NCBI GenBank assembly: GCA_001584585.1 | Contig: LSYV01000064.1 | Coordinates: forward strand, 148,654 to 212,653 | DNA from: Gonium pectorale | Taxonomy: Eukaryota > Chlorophyta > Chlorophyceae > Chlamydomonadales > Volvocaceae | Reading direction: 5' to 3' | Length of the DNA stretch: 64,000 bases | Part shown: positions 12,001-24,200 of the stretch, one piece after another | Layout of the letters: every line of letters starts with the position of its first letter | Numbering within the stretch: position 1 is the first letter of the stretch | Made by a program: the position numbers and the translations under genes | The notes under the pieces: model-generated | Seen by the model: the letters and a program-made list of their open reading frames with translations, nothing else | Database searches by the model: none | Told to the model about the DNA's origin: nothing

Positions 12001-13665
12001 ACTGGGTTGCGGCGACCTGAGCCCGTGCGGCCCACCGGCGCCCAGCGCGCAATCACGGCGGCCGTGCCCCAAACACCCACACACCCTGCACCAGTCTGCA
12101 TCTCGCGCCGCACCGCGTTTCCACCCCACACCCGCCATCCCACACCCTGCGCGCCAGACCGCACCCCCCGTCGAGCAGCCCCCACTCGCGGCGCACCTTC
12201 CCGCTGTACCAGCGCCACACCACCAGCGTCCAGTCCGGGTTGCCGTACTGAGTCAGCAGGAACTTGGAGTTCTCGCTGCGGGCGTGCCGGCGGGAAGCCA
12301 TGCAGATGGGGTTCGGCAGGCGCACTGGCAGGCGTCGTGGGTGAAAGGGGCGGGGGAGCCCGCGCCAGAGGCGGCGGACAGCGACAAGGACCCAGGAGCA
12401 ACCCAGACCTCTCCTTACCAGGCATGCCATCTGGGCAAGCCGCTGCTCCACCCCATGTCCAACGTCAGGCCCCGCTCCTGCCCCACCGCTCATGAGTCAT
12501 GACCAACCCGCCAGGTCCAGCCATCCAAGCTCCATTTCGCCCCCCGCCAACCAACACCCCAAATCCCACGAGTTGCGTCCCACCTGAACTGCAGCCCTTC
12601 CACCCGGCCCGACTCGGAGCCGCTGACCCCCGGATCGGTTGGGAGCACCTTGACGCGCTTCTCCCCGCTGAAGCTGTACACCGAGACCTGCGGCACGGCG
12701 GGTTGAGTGGGCAAGGGACCGGTTACGTGCGTGCAGTGCAGCGCGCGGGGAGCTGGGCAATGTAAGCGAGGGAGCCGGTGAGCCACAGGTAACTCGGTCG
12801 GAGCCCCCCCACGACCCACCTGGGCAGCGGCCTGCTGCCTGCACCGGGAGGCGTTCTGTTGCTCTGCCTGTGCCCCGACGGCTGTCAAGATGCGCCCACC
12901 CCGAGGCACCCTCCGCCTACCTACAAGAGGGCTACTGCCTCCTGAACAGTTTCCTCGCCCCAAGACCCAAATATGTGATCCCCCGTTGCGGCGCCGCCGC
13001 GCCCGGGTCCCCATCCACCTGGTCGTGTTCCACGCCCGGCACCCGCTCCGCGGCCGCAAAGTACTTGAGGTTGGCGGCCACCGCCAGCACCGTGGCGCGC
13101 ACGCCGCGGTCCGCCAGCGGCACGAAGCGCATCTAAGAGGATGGAGGCCGGGAAGGGATGGTGGGGGAAAAATGTGGAGACGTGGCACGCAGCCGTGGCA
13201 AGCGGGGTCCGCATGGGAGGCTGCCGATGAGGCCGTAAGGCGAAGGCGGCCCCCGGGCTGGAGGTCCCCACCACTTCACTCGCCCTCCGCCGCACATGCA
13301 CTTCCTCGTCGGCCCGCAAACAGGGCTTGAGCCGCCAAAAGAGCTTGGGGTGAAAGGGAGGAAGAGGCCCGCACTGCCTGGTACGAGGTTGGCCCGCCCG
13401 GCGCGCCTCTCATGGTGCCCCACCTCTGAAGACTGGGAGCTGTACACCGCCATCTGAGCCCCCGCCGACCACAACATCTTGTCGCCATCCAGATGCCACA
13501 AGCAGTTCTTGCAGCCCATGTCCATCCCGAACGCAAAGCTGCGCCAGGCATGCGCTCGGGTATGGGTCGCGGGAGCGGGCACCAACACATCGCCAGTACG
13601 GGATATTTTACTTACGTGGGCGTAACGATTGCTCCATAATGCCCTTTGCCGCCCTCGCTCGACAT
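1..13665 (-). CDS. CFAP57: CFAP57/WDR65-like axonemal WD-repeat and coiled-coil protein (3' end off the left edge)
   Basis: Family role: CFAP57 is a ciliary axoneme protein linked to inner-arm dynein assembly and regulation. I modelled 27 exons with consistent phase: 13616-13665, 13424-13538, 13019-13132, 12584-12687, 12197-12275, 11638-11793, 10833-11206, 10026-10437, 9471-9728, 8623-8855, 8118-8218, 7764-7804, 7343-7423, 6735-6919, 5703-6069, 5212-5322, 4791-4826, 4444-4524, 4149-4241, 3655-3765, 3139-3274, 2591-2728, 2235-2311, 1939-1995, 1452-1634, 974-1240 and 1-460. They give at least 1,473 codons. The N-terminal half is WD-like (LRGHASPVTDLAFSADD, then GGAVYFWDLATH across an intron). 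The C-terminal half is coiled coil. Exon order and motifs follow human CFAP57 as I recall it, for example KHKFVLSYK against KFKFVLDYK, and NLRLK. The start MSSEGGKG lies before the exon reading FAFGMDMGCKN. The tail at 1-360 is Gly/Pro-rich and disordered. Volvocine algae have paralogues (FAP57, FBB7, FAP331), and I cannot say which this is. Confidence 0.88.
3068..3125. repeat. (CCCG)n simple repeat in a CFAP57 intron
   Basis: About 14 tandem CCCG/CCGC tetramers lie just beside the splice donor of the CFAP57-like exon 3139-3274. It is a simple expansion with no coding role. Confidence 0.9.
7499..7520. repeat. (AC)n microsatellite in a CFAP57 intron
   Basis: About ten perfect CA dinucleotides lie in the intron between the exons ending at 7764 and starting at 7423 (minus orientation). 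Confidence 0.9.
10497..10610. repeat. Dispersed intronic repeat, copy 1
   Basis: The core GGGAAACGGGTCGCGTC is followed by GGACACCGAA and a further stretch of weaker similarity. The same block recurs at 11846 and 38380. All three copies lie in introns. The length (about 100 bp) and lack of coding potential suggest a short non-autonomous element. Terminal repeats were not resolved. Confidence 0.7.
11523..11632. repeat. Pyrimidine-rich minisatellite, about 28-bp unit
   Basis: The string CCCTTCCCCCTGCCTACCCC recurs at least three times with CTCCCTC spacers. It sits in the intron directly downstream of the CFAP57-like exon 11638-11793 in the minus orientation. It reads purine-rich on the transcribed strand. 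Confidence 0.85.
11846..11895. repeat. Dispersed intronic repeat, copy 2
   Basis: It shares GGTAATGAAGAAGGGAAACG, then GGTCGCGTC and GGACACCGAA, with the copy at 10497. It lies in another intron of the same CFAP57-like gene. The similarity is shorter here than between the 10497 and 38380 copies. Confidence 0.7.
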
Positions 13666-14101
13666 TGCGTCCACTTAGACAGGGTCACGAGTTGATGTTT
13701 TCGCGTTCACACAGTGTAAAAATCTGATGAATGTGTCGATGCAGTAATTGTTGAACAAGAACTCGAGGGAAAAAGCCATTGTTTCTCGTTCTGCGCGAAA
13801 TACCGCACCCTGGCCATTGTGAGATTACGAGGCTTCGAGATAACGCGCACCACAAACATAGTACGTGTTCTGCGCCAGGTTTTGGCAATACAGGCGGTTG
13901 GCGTCGTCCATAACTGACAAGCGAACCTAGGCCCCCCTTATCACCTTAACACACACACACACACACACACTGCAGCCTTGTAATTCGAACGAGTACTTAA
14001 CTACATTCGCGTAAATACTCCTGCGCACGGACCCACTTCCTACCTGCACCGACCCTGCGTGCGCAACGCGCACTGCGCTGGGGATGCGCTAGCCCGATAG
14101 G
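13666..14101. other. Divergent intergenic region, CFAP57-like / DUF1499
   Basis: This 436-bp gap separates two divergent starts, so it probably holds both promoters. It is AT-richer than its surroundings and contains a (CA)n run near 13951-13970. I saw no clear TATA box or named motif. Confidence 0.5.
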
Positions 14102-15117
14102 ATGCGCTATCTTCGCACAGGGCTGGTGATAGCTCTGACCACTGTTGGATCGATTCAGCTTCTCCTGCCACGCGGTGTCAAGATGGGTTTTCTGGACGCG
14201 GCGCGCGCTCCAGTCCTCAATGACGTGTCAACAGGTCGGTGCATGGAGGATAACTCTCGGGGAAGTCTTGTGGCGGCATGAGGCATGTAAGGTATTGCTG
14301 GGCCTCCGCGCCCACTCCACGCTACACCGCGCATGAAGACCCCATATGCTTTCCATGCCGTGCCAGACTTGGAGGACCCGCCTGCCTTCGTGGTGGCCCG
14401 CCACGGCCCCCTTCCTGAGGCCTGGAAGGCGAACATCCGAGCGGCTTATGGCGACCTGGCCCCGCTGCGGGTCGGCGTGCCTGCGTCCGCTCTCTCTGAC
14501 GCTCAGCAACACCCGGGCGATGCTGCGGCGGCGTCTGGCTCCGTTGGCACGGAGGCCGGGCACCAGGCAGCGGCCAACCTAGTGCTTGATGCGGTGGTGG
14601 CGGCCGCCAAGGCAATGCCGCGCTGGGAGCTCGTTCTGACGCAACGTGAGTCCTGCCCGCGGTTGTGCCCCATAGGACGCTACCATATGCCTGCTGGCCG
14701 CCGTGCCTTTACTCGTACTGCAAACCGCATGCTGCTGCCTACGGCGAACTTCCGTGCCCACGGTGCCGTGTCACATTAGGTTTACCGGGGCCTGCCCCTA
14801 TTCACCTCTTCACCACGTACGGTGCAGGGGGCACCACCACGTCCAGCGACCTGCTGGTGGAGGCCGTGGCCACCACTCGCCTCATGCGCTTCCGGGACGA
14901 CATCATCATCCGCGTCCGTGCGGAAGCCACCGGCCGGCAGGAAGCTGTAGCGGGCGGCAGTGGCATGGAGGCGGGAGCCCAGATGATAGTCCGTGTAGAC
15001 GTGCGCAGCAAGAGCCGGCTGGGGAAGGGCGACCTGGGCGCCAATGCGGCGCGCATTCGGGCGTTCCTTGGAAAGCTCCGAGCTGAGCTGGTGGCGGCCG
15101 AGTTGAAGCCACTGTGA
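14102..15117 (+). CDS. DUF1499 domain protein
   Basis: Three phase-consistent exons, 14102-14234, 14367-14645 and 14828-15117, encode about 233 aa. The N-terminus has a hydrophobic stretch (GLVIALTTVGSIQLLL), a possible signal peptide or membrane anchor. It is followed by NDVSTDLEDPPAFV, where the D codon is completed across intron 1. The C-terminal part has TTRLMRFRDDIIIRV and then VDVRSKSRLGKGDLGANAAR and IRAF, the hallmark end of DUF1499. The function of the family is not known. A TGTAA poly(A) signal lies at 15638. The start was chosen because the hydrophobic N-terminus and the splice phases fit, with only 437 bp to the divergent gene. Confidence 0.8.
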
Positions 15118-16029
15118 GCCATGGGAGGGAGGAGAGGCTGCTGCGCTTGGCAAGCGAGCAACAGAATGCTGCAATCACAGAGGAGGGCCCCCTGAACGGA
15201 CAGCTGTACCCGAAGGCGGGACGTGTCGAGTGCATAAGATCGCCCTACCGAGAGACCTGCTTACCAGGGTGTCGTAATAACCACGCGCGCCCAGCGCTTA
15301 TTACGTTTGCATGTGGCATTATTGATTGCGTAGGTTCAGGCTTGTTGCGGGGCCGCAACCCTGAGCTTGCGAGTGCAAGTCCGCATAGCGCAAGGTGTCA
15401 CACACGGGCATCGCCCCAGGTGTGCTTGTGCTTAAGTTGCGGGAACATGATGTGCCCGGTACAGTTTCCTTTTGGTGTTTGGCCTAATTAAGGGAGCTGT
15501 GCAAGGGGTCGTGGTACGTGTTGGCATGCGGGGAGGCCCCTTGCCCGAGACTCCCACTGTCTCCGACCCGTGGGGCACGCTATAACAAACTCCCATCTCG
15601 CTGCGGTTCAGTTAACTCTTACGTACATATCTCTTTTTGTAAAAGGATAACTAGTGCCATCGTGTCAAGGAGACTGTCGCCGTCGTGCAAAGTAGCGCTT
15701 GAGATTGCAAGCATTCTATGTCTGAGTCCAATCATTGATCAGAACATAATAAACACTGAGCGCTCGCGAGCCAGAACCTGATTCATATTTCCGCAGCAGC
15801 AACAGTTTTGCGACCAGTTCCTACTTTGCTGCATTGATTCAAAGGATTTTTTGGGGTACACGAAGCTTTTATGGAGCTGGCACAGCGAAGATGAGCTATG
15901 ACAGTCCCCGTTGCGCCGCGACCTGCCCAAATGCCGGCAATTGATACATGTATGTCTCGGCACCACATGAGCAGTGGCAATAGTTCTTGAGGCAAACGTG
16001 TTAGACGACGCGCTCGCAGTAGCTCTGCG
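15118..16029. other. 3' UTR of the DUF1499 gene and intergenic region
   Basis: About 520 bp of probable 3' UTR ends near the TGTAA at 15638-15642. The rest is AT-richer, precedes the next plus-strand gene and probably holds its promoter. No other gene is visible. Confidence 0.5.
15638..15642 (+). promoter_or_regulatory. TGTAA poly(A) signal
   Basis: TGTAA is the usual polyadenylation signal in chlamydomonadalean algae. It lies 520 bp after the DUF1499 stop. Confidence 0.5.
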
Positions 16030-19000
16030 ATGACTCCGCTTGACGCCAGGTGGCCGCTGCTAGGCCTGGCGCTTTTTCTTACCCGCATGGTAGGCCGCGG
16101 CTGTGGACTTGGGCGCCGGTTCCGATGTGTGCAGGCAACGTGTATGGACACCCCGCGCCTCGCCCGTGCTGCTATGCCCGACCACGCGACACCCACTGAA
16201 ATGGACACACTTGCTCTGTTTCTACAGTGCGTGCACGCTGGAGGCGCAAGCGCGTTGCCGCACGTGGATACGTGCAACTACTGCTTCGAGTGTGTCCCCT
16301 CGCCGCCGGGCATGGGCACCGCAGTGGCGGCAGATGCGACGCAGACTCGGCACCGGCACCATCGCCACAGCCGCCGCGTCCTACAGCAAGCAGCGGCTCT
16401 AGACAACGTCGGGGGCCTGACGACCGGAAACATCCACCAGGTTGGAGGCGGCGGCTGGGGCGGCGCCGGCACAGGGGCCAGCGGCGAGGGCTTCTCCTTG
16501 GGCAGCGGCGACGGCAGCGGGGGCGGGGCCGGCAGCGGCTGGTCCTCAGAGCCGGACGAGGCGTACGAGGCTGCCGCCGCCGCGTCCGGCATCCCGGGCG
16601 CCATCGTCAACCCGCACCGGGTGCAGCCGACCCTGATCGGCCCCGAAGACCACGACGCCAAGCAGCGCAAGCCCAACTGCACCCGCTGCACGGGCTGCAC
16701 CACCGTGCTCACCGACATGCACGCGGCGCCCGTGGAGGCGCAGGGGCTGGGCGGCCTGGCGTTCATGCACGGCAAGGGCGCCACCAACGGCTGGCTGTTC
16801 TTCGGACACGTGCCCGGGTCCAGCAAGCGGTACATCGTGAAGGTGGGGGCGCGTGGGTGGGGCCCAGGGGCTGCGCTGTAGTGCTGCAGGAACTTGTGTG
16901 CGGGGTTAACTGTGTTATCTGCGGGCGCAAATGCGGATGCCCAAGTGCAGGACTCGCAGGCCCAGAGCTCCTTTCACGATGCAGCCCGATCACCCACGGC
17001 GGAGAGCTGGCTGGTTGTGAGGCCGCCTTGAGCCGTCCTACGGAACAGGGCCATGCAGACCCACACCACGCAGCAGCACGCGCTGCGTGGAGGACCCCAG
17101 GGACTGTGAATTGGGCGCGCAGCCATAAGCGCGAGTGAGTCCATGAAGGGGGTTGCCACCTGCGCGCCCCCGCCAGGTGTACTGCATGCCGTACAGCAAG
17201 GCGCACGGGCGGCCGCAGGAGTGTGCTGCGTCCGTGTACACGGAGCGCATGCGGCTGATGATGGCGCAGGTGCGGCTGACGGACGAGTGCGGAGCGGGAG
17301 GCATCACGCCCAGGTGGGTGCGCTGGCGGGCAGCATGGGGCCCTTGGAGGGGAGGGGGGCGAGCCGGTGAGACGCAGGCTGCATAGCAAGGGCGCACATT
17401 GTGCCACAGCTGTATGAGTTGCGACCGAGCGTGTGGCGGCCTGCCGCTGACTGGACTCCCCTTCCTGCGGTATCGGCGGTGCTTTGCAGCTGGTGCGAGC
17501 GAAAGGGCGCCCTAGCATACGCGCGTCCAGACGTTTGACTTTGGATTTCCTTTTTATGCACTTGCGCCGGCGTCAGGCTTGCGGTGGACGCGGGGCCGGT
17601 GTACTGCACATTTTCTAGGCCTGTGGCTAGTTGGGTCCCCAGGCCTCTTTTATCGTCTTGCTGCACGTAAGCGGCGTTTCGGCGCCGCATCTGGGCAGGG
17701 CCAGGCGCTACGGCCGGGACGGCGCCTCGCCGCCCAGCAGGCATCTTCCCGATCCTTCCAGCATCCTTGACCGCCCGCCCGCCCGCCCGCCCGCCCATCT
17801 CGCCTCCTCCCCACCCCACCCCAGGGTGTGGGTTGCCCCCGTGAATGCCATCATCCCCAACGGCACCTTCACCGGCTACCACGTGCGCTGGCACGGGCTT
17901 TGGATGGAGGAGGCGCCCGGCATCACGCTGCACGGCCTGTACACCACCCGGGGGGCGGAGCATGCCATGTACGAGCTGCTCACCAAAAAGATGAACCGCA
18001 CCCAGGTGATGGGAAGCGGGGGACTGAGGTCGGGGGAGTGAGGCGACTGGGAGGGCTGCATAGGGCTGGTTTGGAGGGTGGAGCCAGGTGGGGAGAGAAG
18101 CGCTCCGTGCAAGGGAGGGGGAGGGTGTTTGGGCTGGGGCAAATGCTGGCTGGGACCCAAAAGGGGAACCTAGGCGCGGCGATGTGTGCTTTCGTGTACT
18201 TGGCGCGAATATCTATACATGTACACAGCAGCAAGCGAAGCCGGCATGCCTCTTGAGCTCCCAAGTGTGCGTTGAGGTTGCGCCCTCGGCATACCGTCCA
18301 CCTCCCCACGCACGCCCACTTTTTCGTAACACCAGCCCTGCCTCCCGCCCTCCGCCCTCCTCCCCCAGGTCGTCCAACAGACGGTTCTCGACCTGCTGAC
18401 GGCGCAATGCGACCGGCACAGCGAAAATGTGTTCATCACGAACGCGGGGCAGCTGTCCTTCATAGACAACGACCGTGCGCTGGGTGTGGTCACGCGCTGC
18501 GGCTCTGATTCCATGCTGCTGCCCGGCAACAGGTTGACTTGCGCGCGCTCGTGACTTCTTTGCGACTCTGGGCTTGTGCGCGCGGCGCTTGGGAGCTGTG
18601 GGCGGCGCCGTCGGGCCTTAGACTGCAGCTTCCAGGGATACGTGGGGCTGGTCACACTAAGTTAGGCGGTGAGGACTTGACTCCCGTCAAAGTGTCCGTT
18701 GGTGTTTTGGTGGGTCGCTATAGGGCCAAGCGTCGCCTCCACTCATCAAGTCACTTGATGCAAATCCGGGGCGACTGCCTTAAGCCATGAGCATTACGGT
18801 CGCGTCGCGCAGCCAGGCAGTGCACAAGCCCCGTTAAGCCCATCAGAACCCCTTGGCTATGTTTAGCTCCGCTTGGGGTTCCCGTGTCAGGCCGGAGCTC
18901 CGGACCCAACATTCGTTGGGCCATTCTCTGGCGCCCGCAGGTACCACACGCAACTGCGGCTGGGCTACTGGGGCCAGACGCTCGAGTACTACAAGGCGCA

Positions 19001-19743
19001 CGCACACCGGCCCAAGTTCTGCACCGGCCCCATCGACATCCGGGTCGTCATGGACTACAGGTAATATGCACTATAGGGGCTGCCTGGCAACCGGGAACCT
19101 GTCGGCGGCGTCGCTTCGCGATGGCCATCCAGTCGCAGCTGGGCCCACGCTGGAGGATTTCGAGCGGTCAGCAAGGTGCACATCGTGGGCAACAGCACGT
19201 CGTCGTCAAGCAGCCCATGTTGCCCGCCACTGGAGCCCGTGCGACGGCACGCACACAAACCTCACTGTCCGCTTTATGTCCCCAACTTCCCGCGCGCGTG
19301 TCGATCCCGTCCCGCTGCCCCCCCCCCCTGCCCCGGGTCCTCCTCCCCGCCTGAACAGGTGCTACGTGCCCGGCGGCCGCATCGGCACCGACTTCCCGCC
19401 CGGCCTGCGGGCCTGCATGTCCGCCCTGGCGCGCCACCGCGTGCCCGAGATCATGCAGCGCTACGGCTTCTCCAGCCGCAAGCCGGCCGAGATCCTCAAG
19501 CGCCGCTCGCGCGACATGCTGTCGCTGGGTTTCGAGGGCGCGCTGGAGGGCTCGCCGCCGCGGTCCGCGCCGCGCTACGTGTACAAGCCGCAGCCACCCT
19601 GCTGCGGGGTGGTGCTGGACATGCGGGGCGTGCCACGCTGCGCGCAGTGCTGGCGGCCCATCATCGAGCTGGCAAAGGACAGCGTGCGGGACAACATGAC
19701 CGTCGCGAACAAGAAGGAGGTGCTGGTGGGCCCCAACGAGTAG
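16030..19743 (+). CDS. Putative secreted or lumenal kinase-like protein
   Basis: Seven exons fit in phase: 16030-16089, 16228-16842, 17177-17313, 17825-18005, 18369-18532, 18941-19060 and 19359-19743, about 553 aa. Exon 1 encodes a signal-like hydrophobic start (WPLLGLALFLTRM). A Cys pair region (CNYCFEC), a Gly-rich linker and CTRCTGC follow. The later exons carry kinase-like elements in order: RYIVKVY (possible beta-3 Lys), GLWMEEAPG (hinge-like), CDRHSENVFI (catalytic Asp and Asn) and FIDNDRALG (metal-binding Asp). This layout recalls the protein-kinase-like superfamily, including Fam20-type secretory kinases and PI3/4-kinase-like folds, but I recognise no specific family. Intron 1 is 138 bp and in frame, so an unspliced form would also read through. 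Activity is inferred only. Confidence 0.7.
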
Positions 19744-21210
19744 AGCAGGCGAGCAAAGGCAATAGGGAGTTGGGGTGGTGGGTGCGCGCGCGCGGTGGTG
19801 ACACGGGCAACTGAAGGCTGGCCTGCAAGGGATGGCAACGGGTTCCACAAAAACCTGGTTCCTGTACAGGGAGGAGCCGTTGTTGGTGACATGAGGACCG
19901 AGCGGTGAGGACGGGGGAGAAGTCGCGCTAAGCGGACAGACCCGACAGGCTCGCTGTGTGCCTTGATCGGGGCCACTTACCGCAGCCATTTTATCTTCGT
20001 TCGTCCGAATGGTTGATTGGCCGTTTTGGCGTTTATGGACAAACGCTTAGGACGCCAGGCGGGGTACGGTAAACGAACGGCAGGGTCCTTGCAGCAGACC
20101 CTACGAGGGGCTAACGAAAGACACCGCCCGCATGGCGGGCTCCGCCAAAAGCTCGGTGGGTTTCTCGTTCATTGCCATTCGTGCAGCAAACGACCGCCTG
20201 GCAGGGACGATAACGAGGCGAAGCGGGGCCGGCGGCGGTGGCGTTTCAACCCTAGCCGGAGCCCGCTGGAAGCCTGGAGGCTCGGTGCAAAACCAGCACT
20301 CGGCGGGGCCATCTGGCATCCTTCTGGCACCCCGAGGTACCGACTATCATCCTCATCTGACGACATCATCGTGCCCAAACAACCAAAATTCACACCCGAT
20401 ATCCATTTGGGCCCTCCTGCTGCTCGGGCCGCAATAAATTTTAGTCATGAGACAGCAGCTTCAAGCACGCGTGCATAGTGGCACATTTCCAGTTCAGAAC
20501 GTTATTAAAGAATGTTGCCGCCGCAGCCGGCGGCCGCGAGGCGAGACAGCCAAGCCATGCGCCAACCGTCCCAGACAGGGCGGGCGTCATGGGTGGGTGT
20601 AAATCAATATACCGTGCAAAGTCCCGTCCATTGTTTTCTTTTCGCGAGCGCGGGGTAGGCGCACGGGTCGAATAGTATGATAGATGCGATAGCGTTCCAG
20701 CTTAGTTATGGAGTGCGCAATCACACGTGTTTGACAAGCCAGCCACAAACTTCGTAATCATGGTCATGCAATACTGAACGGGCAGCCGTACCTACGCAAA
20801 GGGCTACAATTGGGCTACCTTGCGCTCATCGTAGAGAAATCAACCTGCACAGCAGTAATATGGCAAGATTCGTTCAGGTCTTGGGCAGCGATCTGCAGCA
20901 ACGGCCACAAGCCCGCCGCTTTCATCGGCACGCCAAGACGGCACAGCAGCAAACCCGCCCATTCATTGGTCAAGCAAATGGTCGCTAGCGTTGCTGGTGA
21001 AGCCTGCAAGCCTGCATGCGCGCCTGGGCAACAGGTGCGCGCGGTCGGCTTGCGAGAGCCGCTGTCGCGACAAATCCACTTTGAAGTGCGCCGTAAGGGC
21101 ATTGTCAGGGAATCACTGTGTGTGGGTGGGGCGGTGCGCAAGCAGTCTACTCTGCAAAAGTAACCAACTACCGGTAACCCACGGGTTAGTCGCTGCTGTG
21201 CGATGAGCCG
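19744..21210. other. 3' UTR and intergenic region
   Basis: The kinase-like gene probably ends at the TGTAA at 20598-20602, an 860-bp 3' UTR. From there to about 21210 I see no convincing exon on either strand. Short open frames here lack family motifs. Confidence 0.45.
20598..20602 (+). promoter_or_regulatory. TGTAA poly(A) signal
   Basis: This is the first TGTAA clearly downstream of the kinase-like gene. Confidence 0.4.
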
Positions 21211-24200
21211 ATGATACTGGATTATGGGCAAGGAAGCTGCACCGTATTCACATTTCGCTGGGTGAAGCGCGCGCGCGAACAGGTCGCTTTCCAGCTGGCG
21301 TTCCCGCACGCCCAGCCGGGCGCGCGTCCGCCGCCGGGGCCGCACATGCGGGCACCGCCCACACATACGGTGGCCGTGCAGCCCGGGTCGGTGCGCTGGT
21401 TCTCATTCTTGCATCCACTGGCAATGACACGTACCGACCTCAGGTCGCCCAGCCACTTGCAACGCCCACGCCTCTTGCCCCGATGCTGCCGCGCAGCTGG
21501 GGCCGCATCGCCAGGAGCAACAGGGGGTGGACCACCTCGGGTGTCAAGGTAGGTCGGCACGTGAGCGTGCGGCCCTATACCAACAGCCCCGCGAGTATCA
21601 TATCGACGGTGTGCTCTTCACGGCCCCAACTCATCGCAGTGCCTTCTCCCGCCCCCCTCCCGCCCCCCTCCCGCCCCCCTCCCGTCCGCGCCGAACCCGC
21701 TGCAGAACATCTTCTACTCATCGCTGCGCTCCAAAGGCTCCCATGCGAACGACGACCGTCAATTCTTCATCGCATATGCCCAGGCTGTCCAGAGCCTTGA
21801 GGGAGACTCCAGCGCCCGGCAGGCCCTTTGGGCGGACATCAAGCAGCGCTATGGTCTCACGGACGTGCCAAAGGCGGTCGACAAGCCACACGCCGCCGTG
21901 ACGGCGACGGCGGCCGCTGAGGTAGATGCGACGACCGAGGGGCGGACGACCGATGGGGCGAGTGAGGAGCCGGCGGATGCGGCGGAGGCGCCCGAATCTG
22001 CCGGCGTAGCAGGGTGCACAAGCTACGGTGCTGCGGCGCCGGACGGCTCATTGTACGCCTGCTCCAACTGCTGCTCCAACAGGTTACAGGTTACAGGTTA
22101 CACGTCCGTCAAAGCCGGGGGGGGCCATGGACGAATTGCGAATATTGGGGTGGGGGAGCGGGTTATGGTCCTCATCTCTACCCCGCTTCAGCGCCTGACG
22201 CCGAAGAATAGCGTGCCTGGTATCCCAGACAGCCAACAGCGCGTACGGGGCATGCGGCGCCCAGCTGGTGAGACACCTGGCATACTCAGGGGCAAACGCA
22301 ATGTTGCATCCGTACGGCAGTCCTCCAAGGCGCCGCCGCTTGCGTGTTATACGTTCTGTTACGTATGTGGTTTGTTTGTGGGTATTACGGGAATCGTGTC
22401 GTACAGGCCGGCCGCAGCACACCTGACGGAACCCGAGTGATCCAACTGAGGAGGCCCAGCCAATCCCTCACTGCTGTTGCTGTTGTTGTTGCTGTGGTTG
22501 AGCACTGAAGAGCCAGGNNNNNNNNNNNNNNNNNNNNGCAGTGTACCGGTTTACTTCATGTGAGAAGGTTACGGGCATAGAGGCGAGCAGGGCCGCAGAC
22601 ACTGGCAATGCCCGTAGGGGTAGCTTCCCTGTTTCTGCTTCCCCTTTCCCCTGTTTCTTGGAAGGTCTGCGCTGTGTGCATCCGCATGCATCCTCCTGTG
22701 GGTAGCCGCTGATTACCGATTGCATCTTCTATGCCCCTGTACGCCCGTACTGTACGCCCGTACTCGCGCCCTGCATGCCTGCGCACTGACGTTGACTTTC
22801 CGGACAGGCACAGGCGCTGGTGAGGGCACATGCAGCACGTACGAATGCTGGTTGAAACAATGTAAGCAGGCTGTGAGCTTACGGTCGGTGGAAATCTGGT
22901 GCGGTGTAGGTCGCGTGCGGGCGTGGTAATCGTCGTCAGCATTCCACGTCCACCCGATCCCACGCCCGATCCACCAGTTCGCTCTTGTATGCCACATACA
23001 AGGTAGAGTCTCTCAAGCAGGTTACAGGTTACAGGTTACACGTCCGTCAAAGCCGGGGGGGGCCATGGACGAATTGCGAATATTGGGGTGGGGGAGCGGG
23101 TTATGGTCCTCATCTCTACCCCGCTTCAGCGCCTGACGCCGAAGAATAGCGTGCCTGGTATCCCAGACAGCCAACAGCGCGTACGGGGCATGCGGCGCCC
23201 AGCTGGTGAGACACCTGGCATACTCAGGGGCAAACGCAATGTTGCATCCGTACGGCAGTCCTCCAAGGCGCCGCCGCTTGCGTGTTATACGTTCTGTTAC
23301 GTATGTGGTTTGTTTGTGGGTATTACGGGAATCGTGTCGTACAGGCCGGCCGCAGCACACCTGACGGAACCCGAGTGATCCAACTGAGGAGGCCCAGCCA
23401 ATCCCTCACTGCTGTTGCTGTTGTTGTTGCTGTGGTTGAGCACTGAAGAGCCAGGGTGGTAGGCGCCACTGCCAGGGGTTAATGTGGCACCTGGCACTTA
23501 TTTAAGCACAAGGCGTGCCAATTTGGCCTTGCACTATGCGATGACCCCTTCCTCTTTTGCAGAGCGCAATGCTCATGAGCCAAGCGACGATGCCGCGACT
23601 GGCGCCGCAGCCGTTTTTTTGCCGATGAGGCCGAGGCATCCCTGCTGCCAACGGCCGTCTCACTGCTACCGGCGCCGCCAGCGCCTCCGCCACCGCACTT
23701 GGCACCGCCGTCCACGCGGTCGCTGCTGCTGCAGCCCGCTGTGGCATGGCCTGCGCCGCAGGCGGCACCGCCGCCGCCACCATTGCCGCCCTTGGAGCCG
23801 CGCCGCCACTACAGGTCGCTGAGCTCGTGCGGTGCCCACCTGGAATATGGGCCCGGCCCGATGTGTGTCCAACAACATTTCGCGATCAAGGCGGCCACCG
23901 GAACCGGTGGAAGCAGTGACGGTAACGGGCGCTTCCTAGCGCCCGCGGAGTTTGCACCCTGCATCTGGCCGACACCAGCGCCGCCGCCCTGGGTGCTGGC
24001 AGCCCAGGAGCAGCAGCACCCCGGCAACGGCCTCGGCAACTACATCGCCGCTGGCGGTGCCTCCGGCGTGACGGCCTGCGGACCGGTGATGGTGGCAGAA
24101 GGCGCTGAGTGGATCCCGCTCACGCTGTCCCTGCCGGCGGCGGCAGCACCGGCGGGCTATGTCCCCACGTTTGCGGAGGCCGACCCGGTGTTGGACGAGC

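Noticed and set aside
22084..22422. 112-codon minus frame as a host gene
   Set aside because: It lies inside a dispersed repeat and recurs exactly at 23022-23360, so it belongs to the element, not to a single-copy gene.
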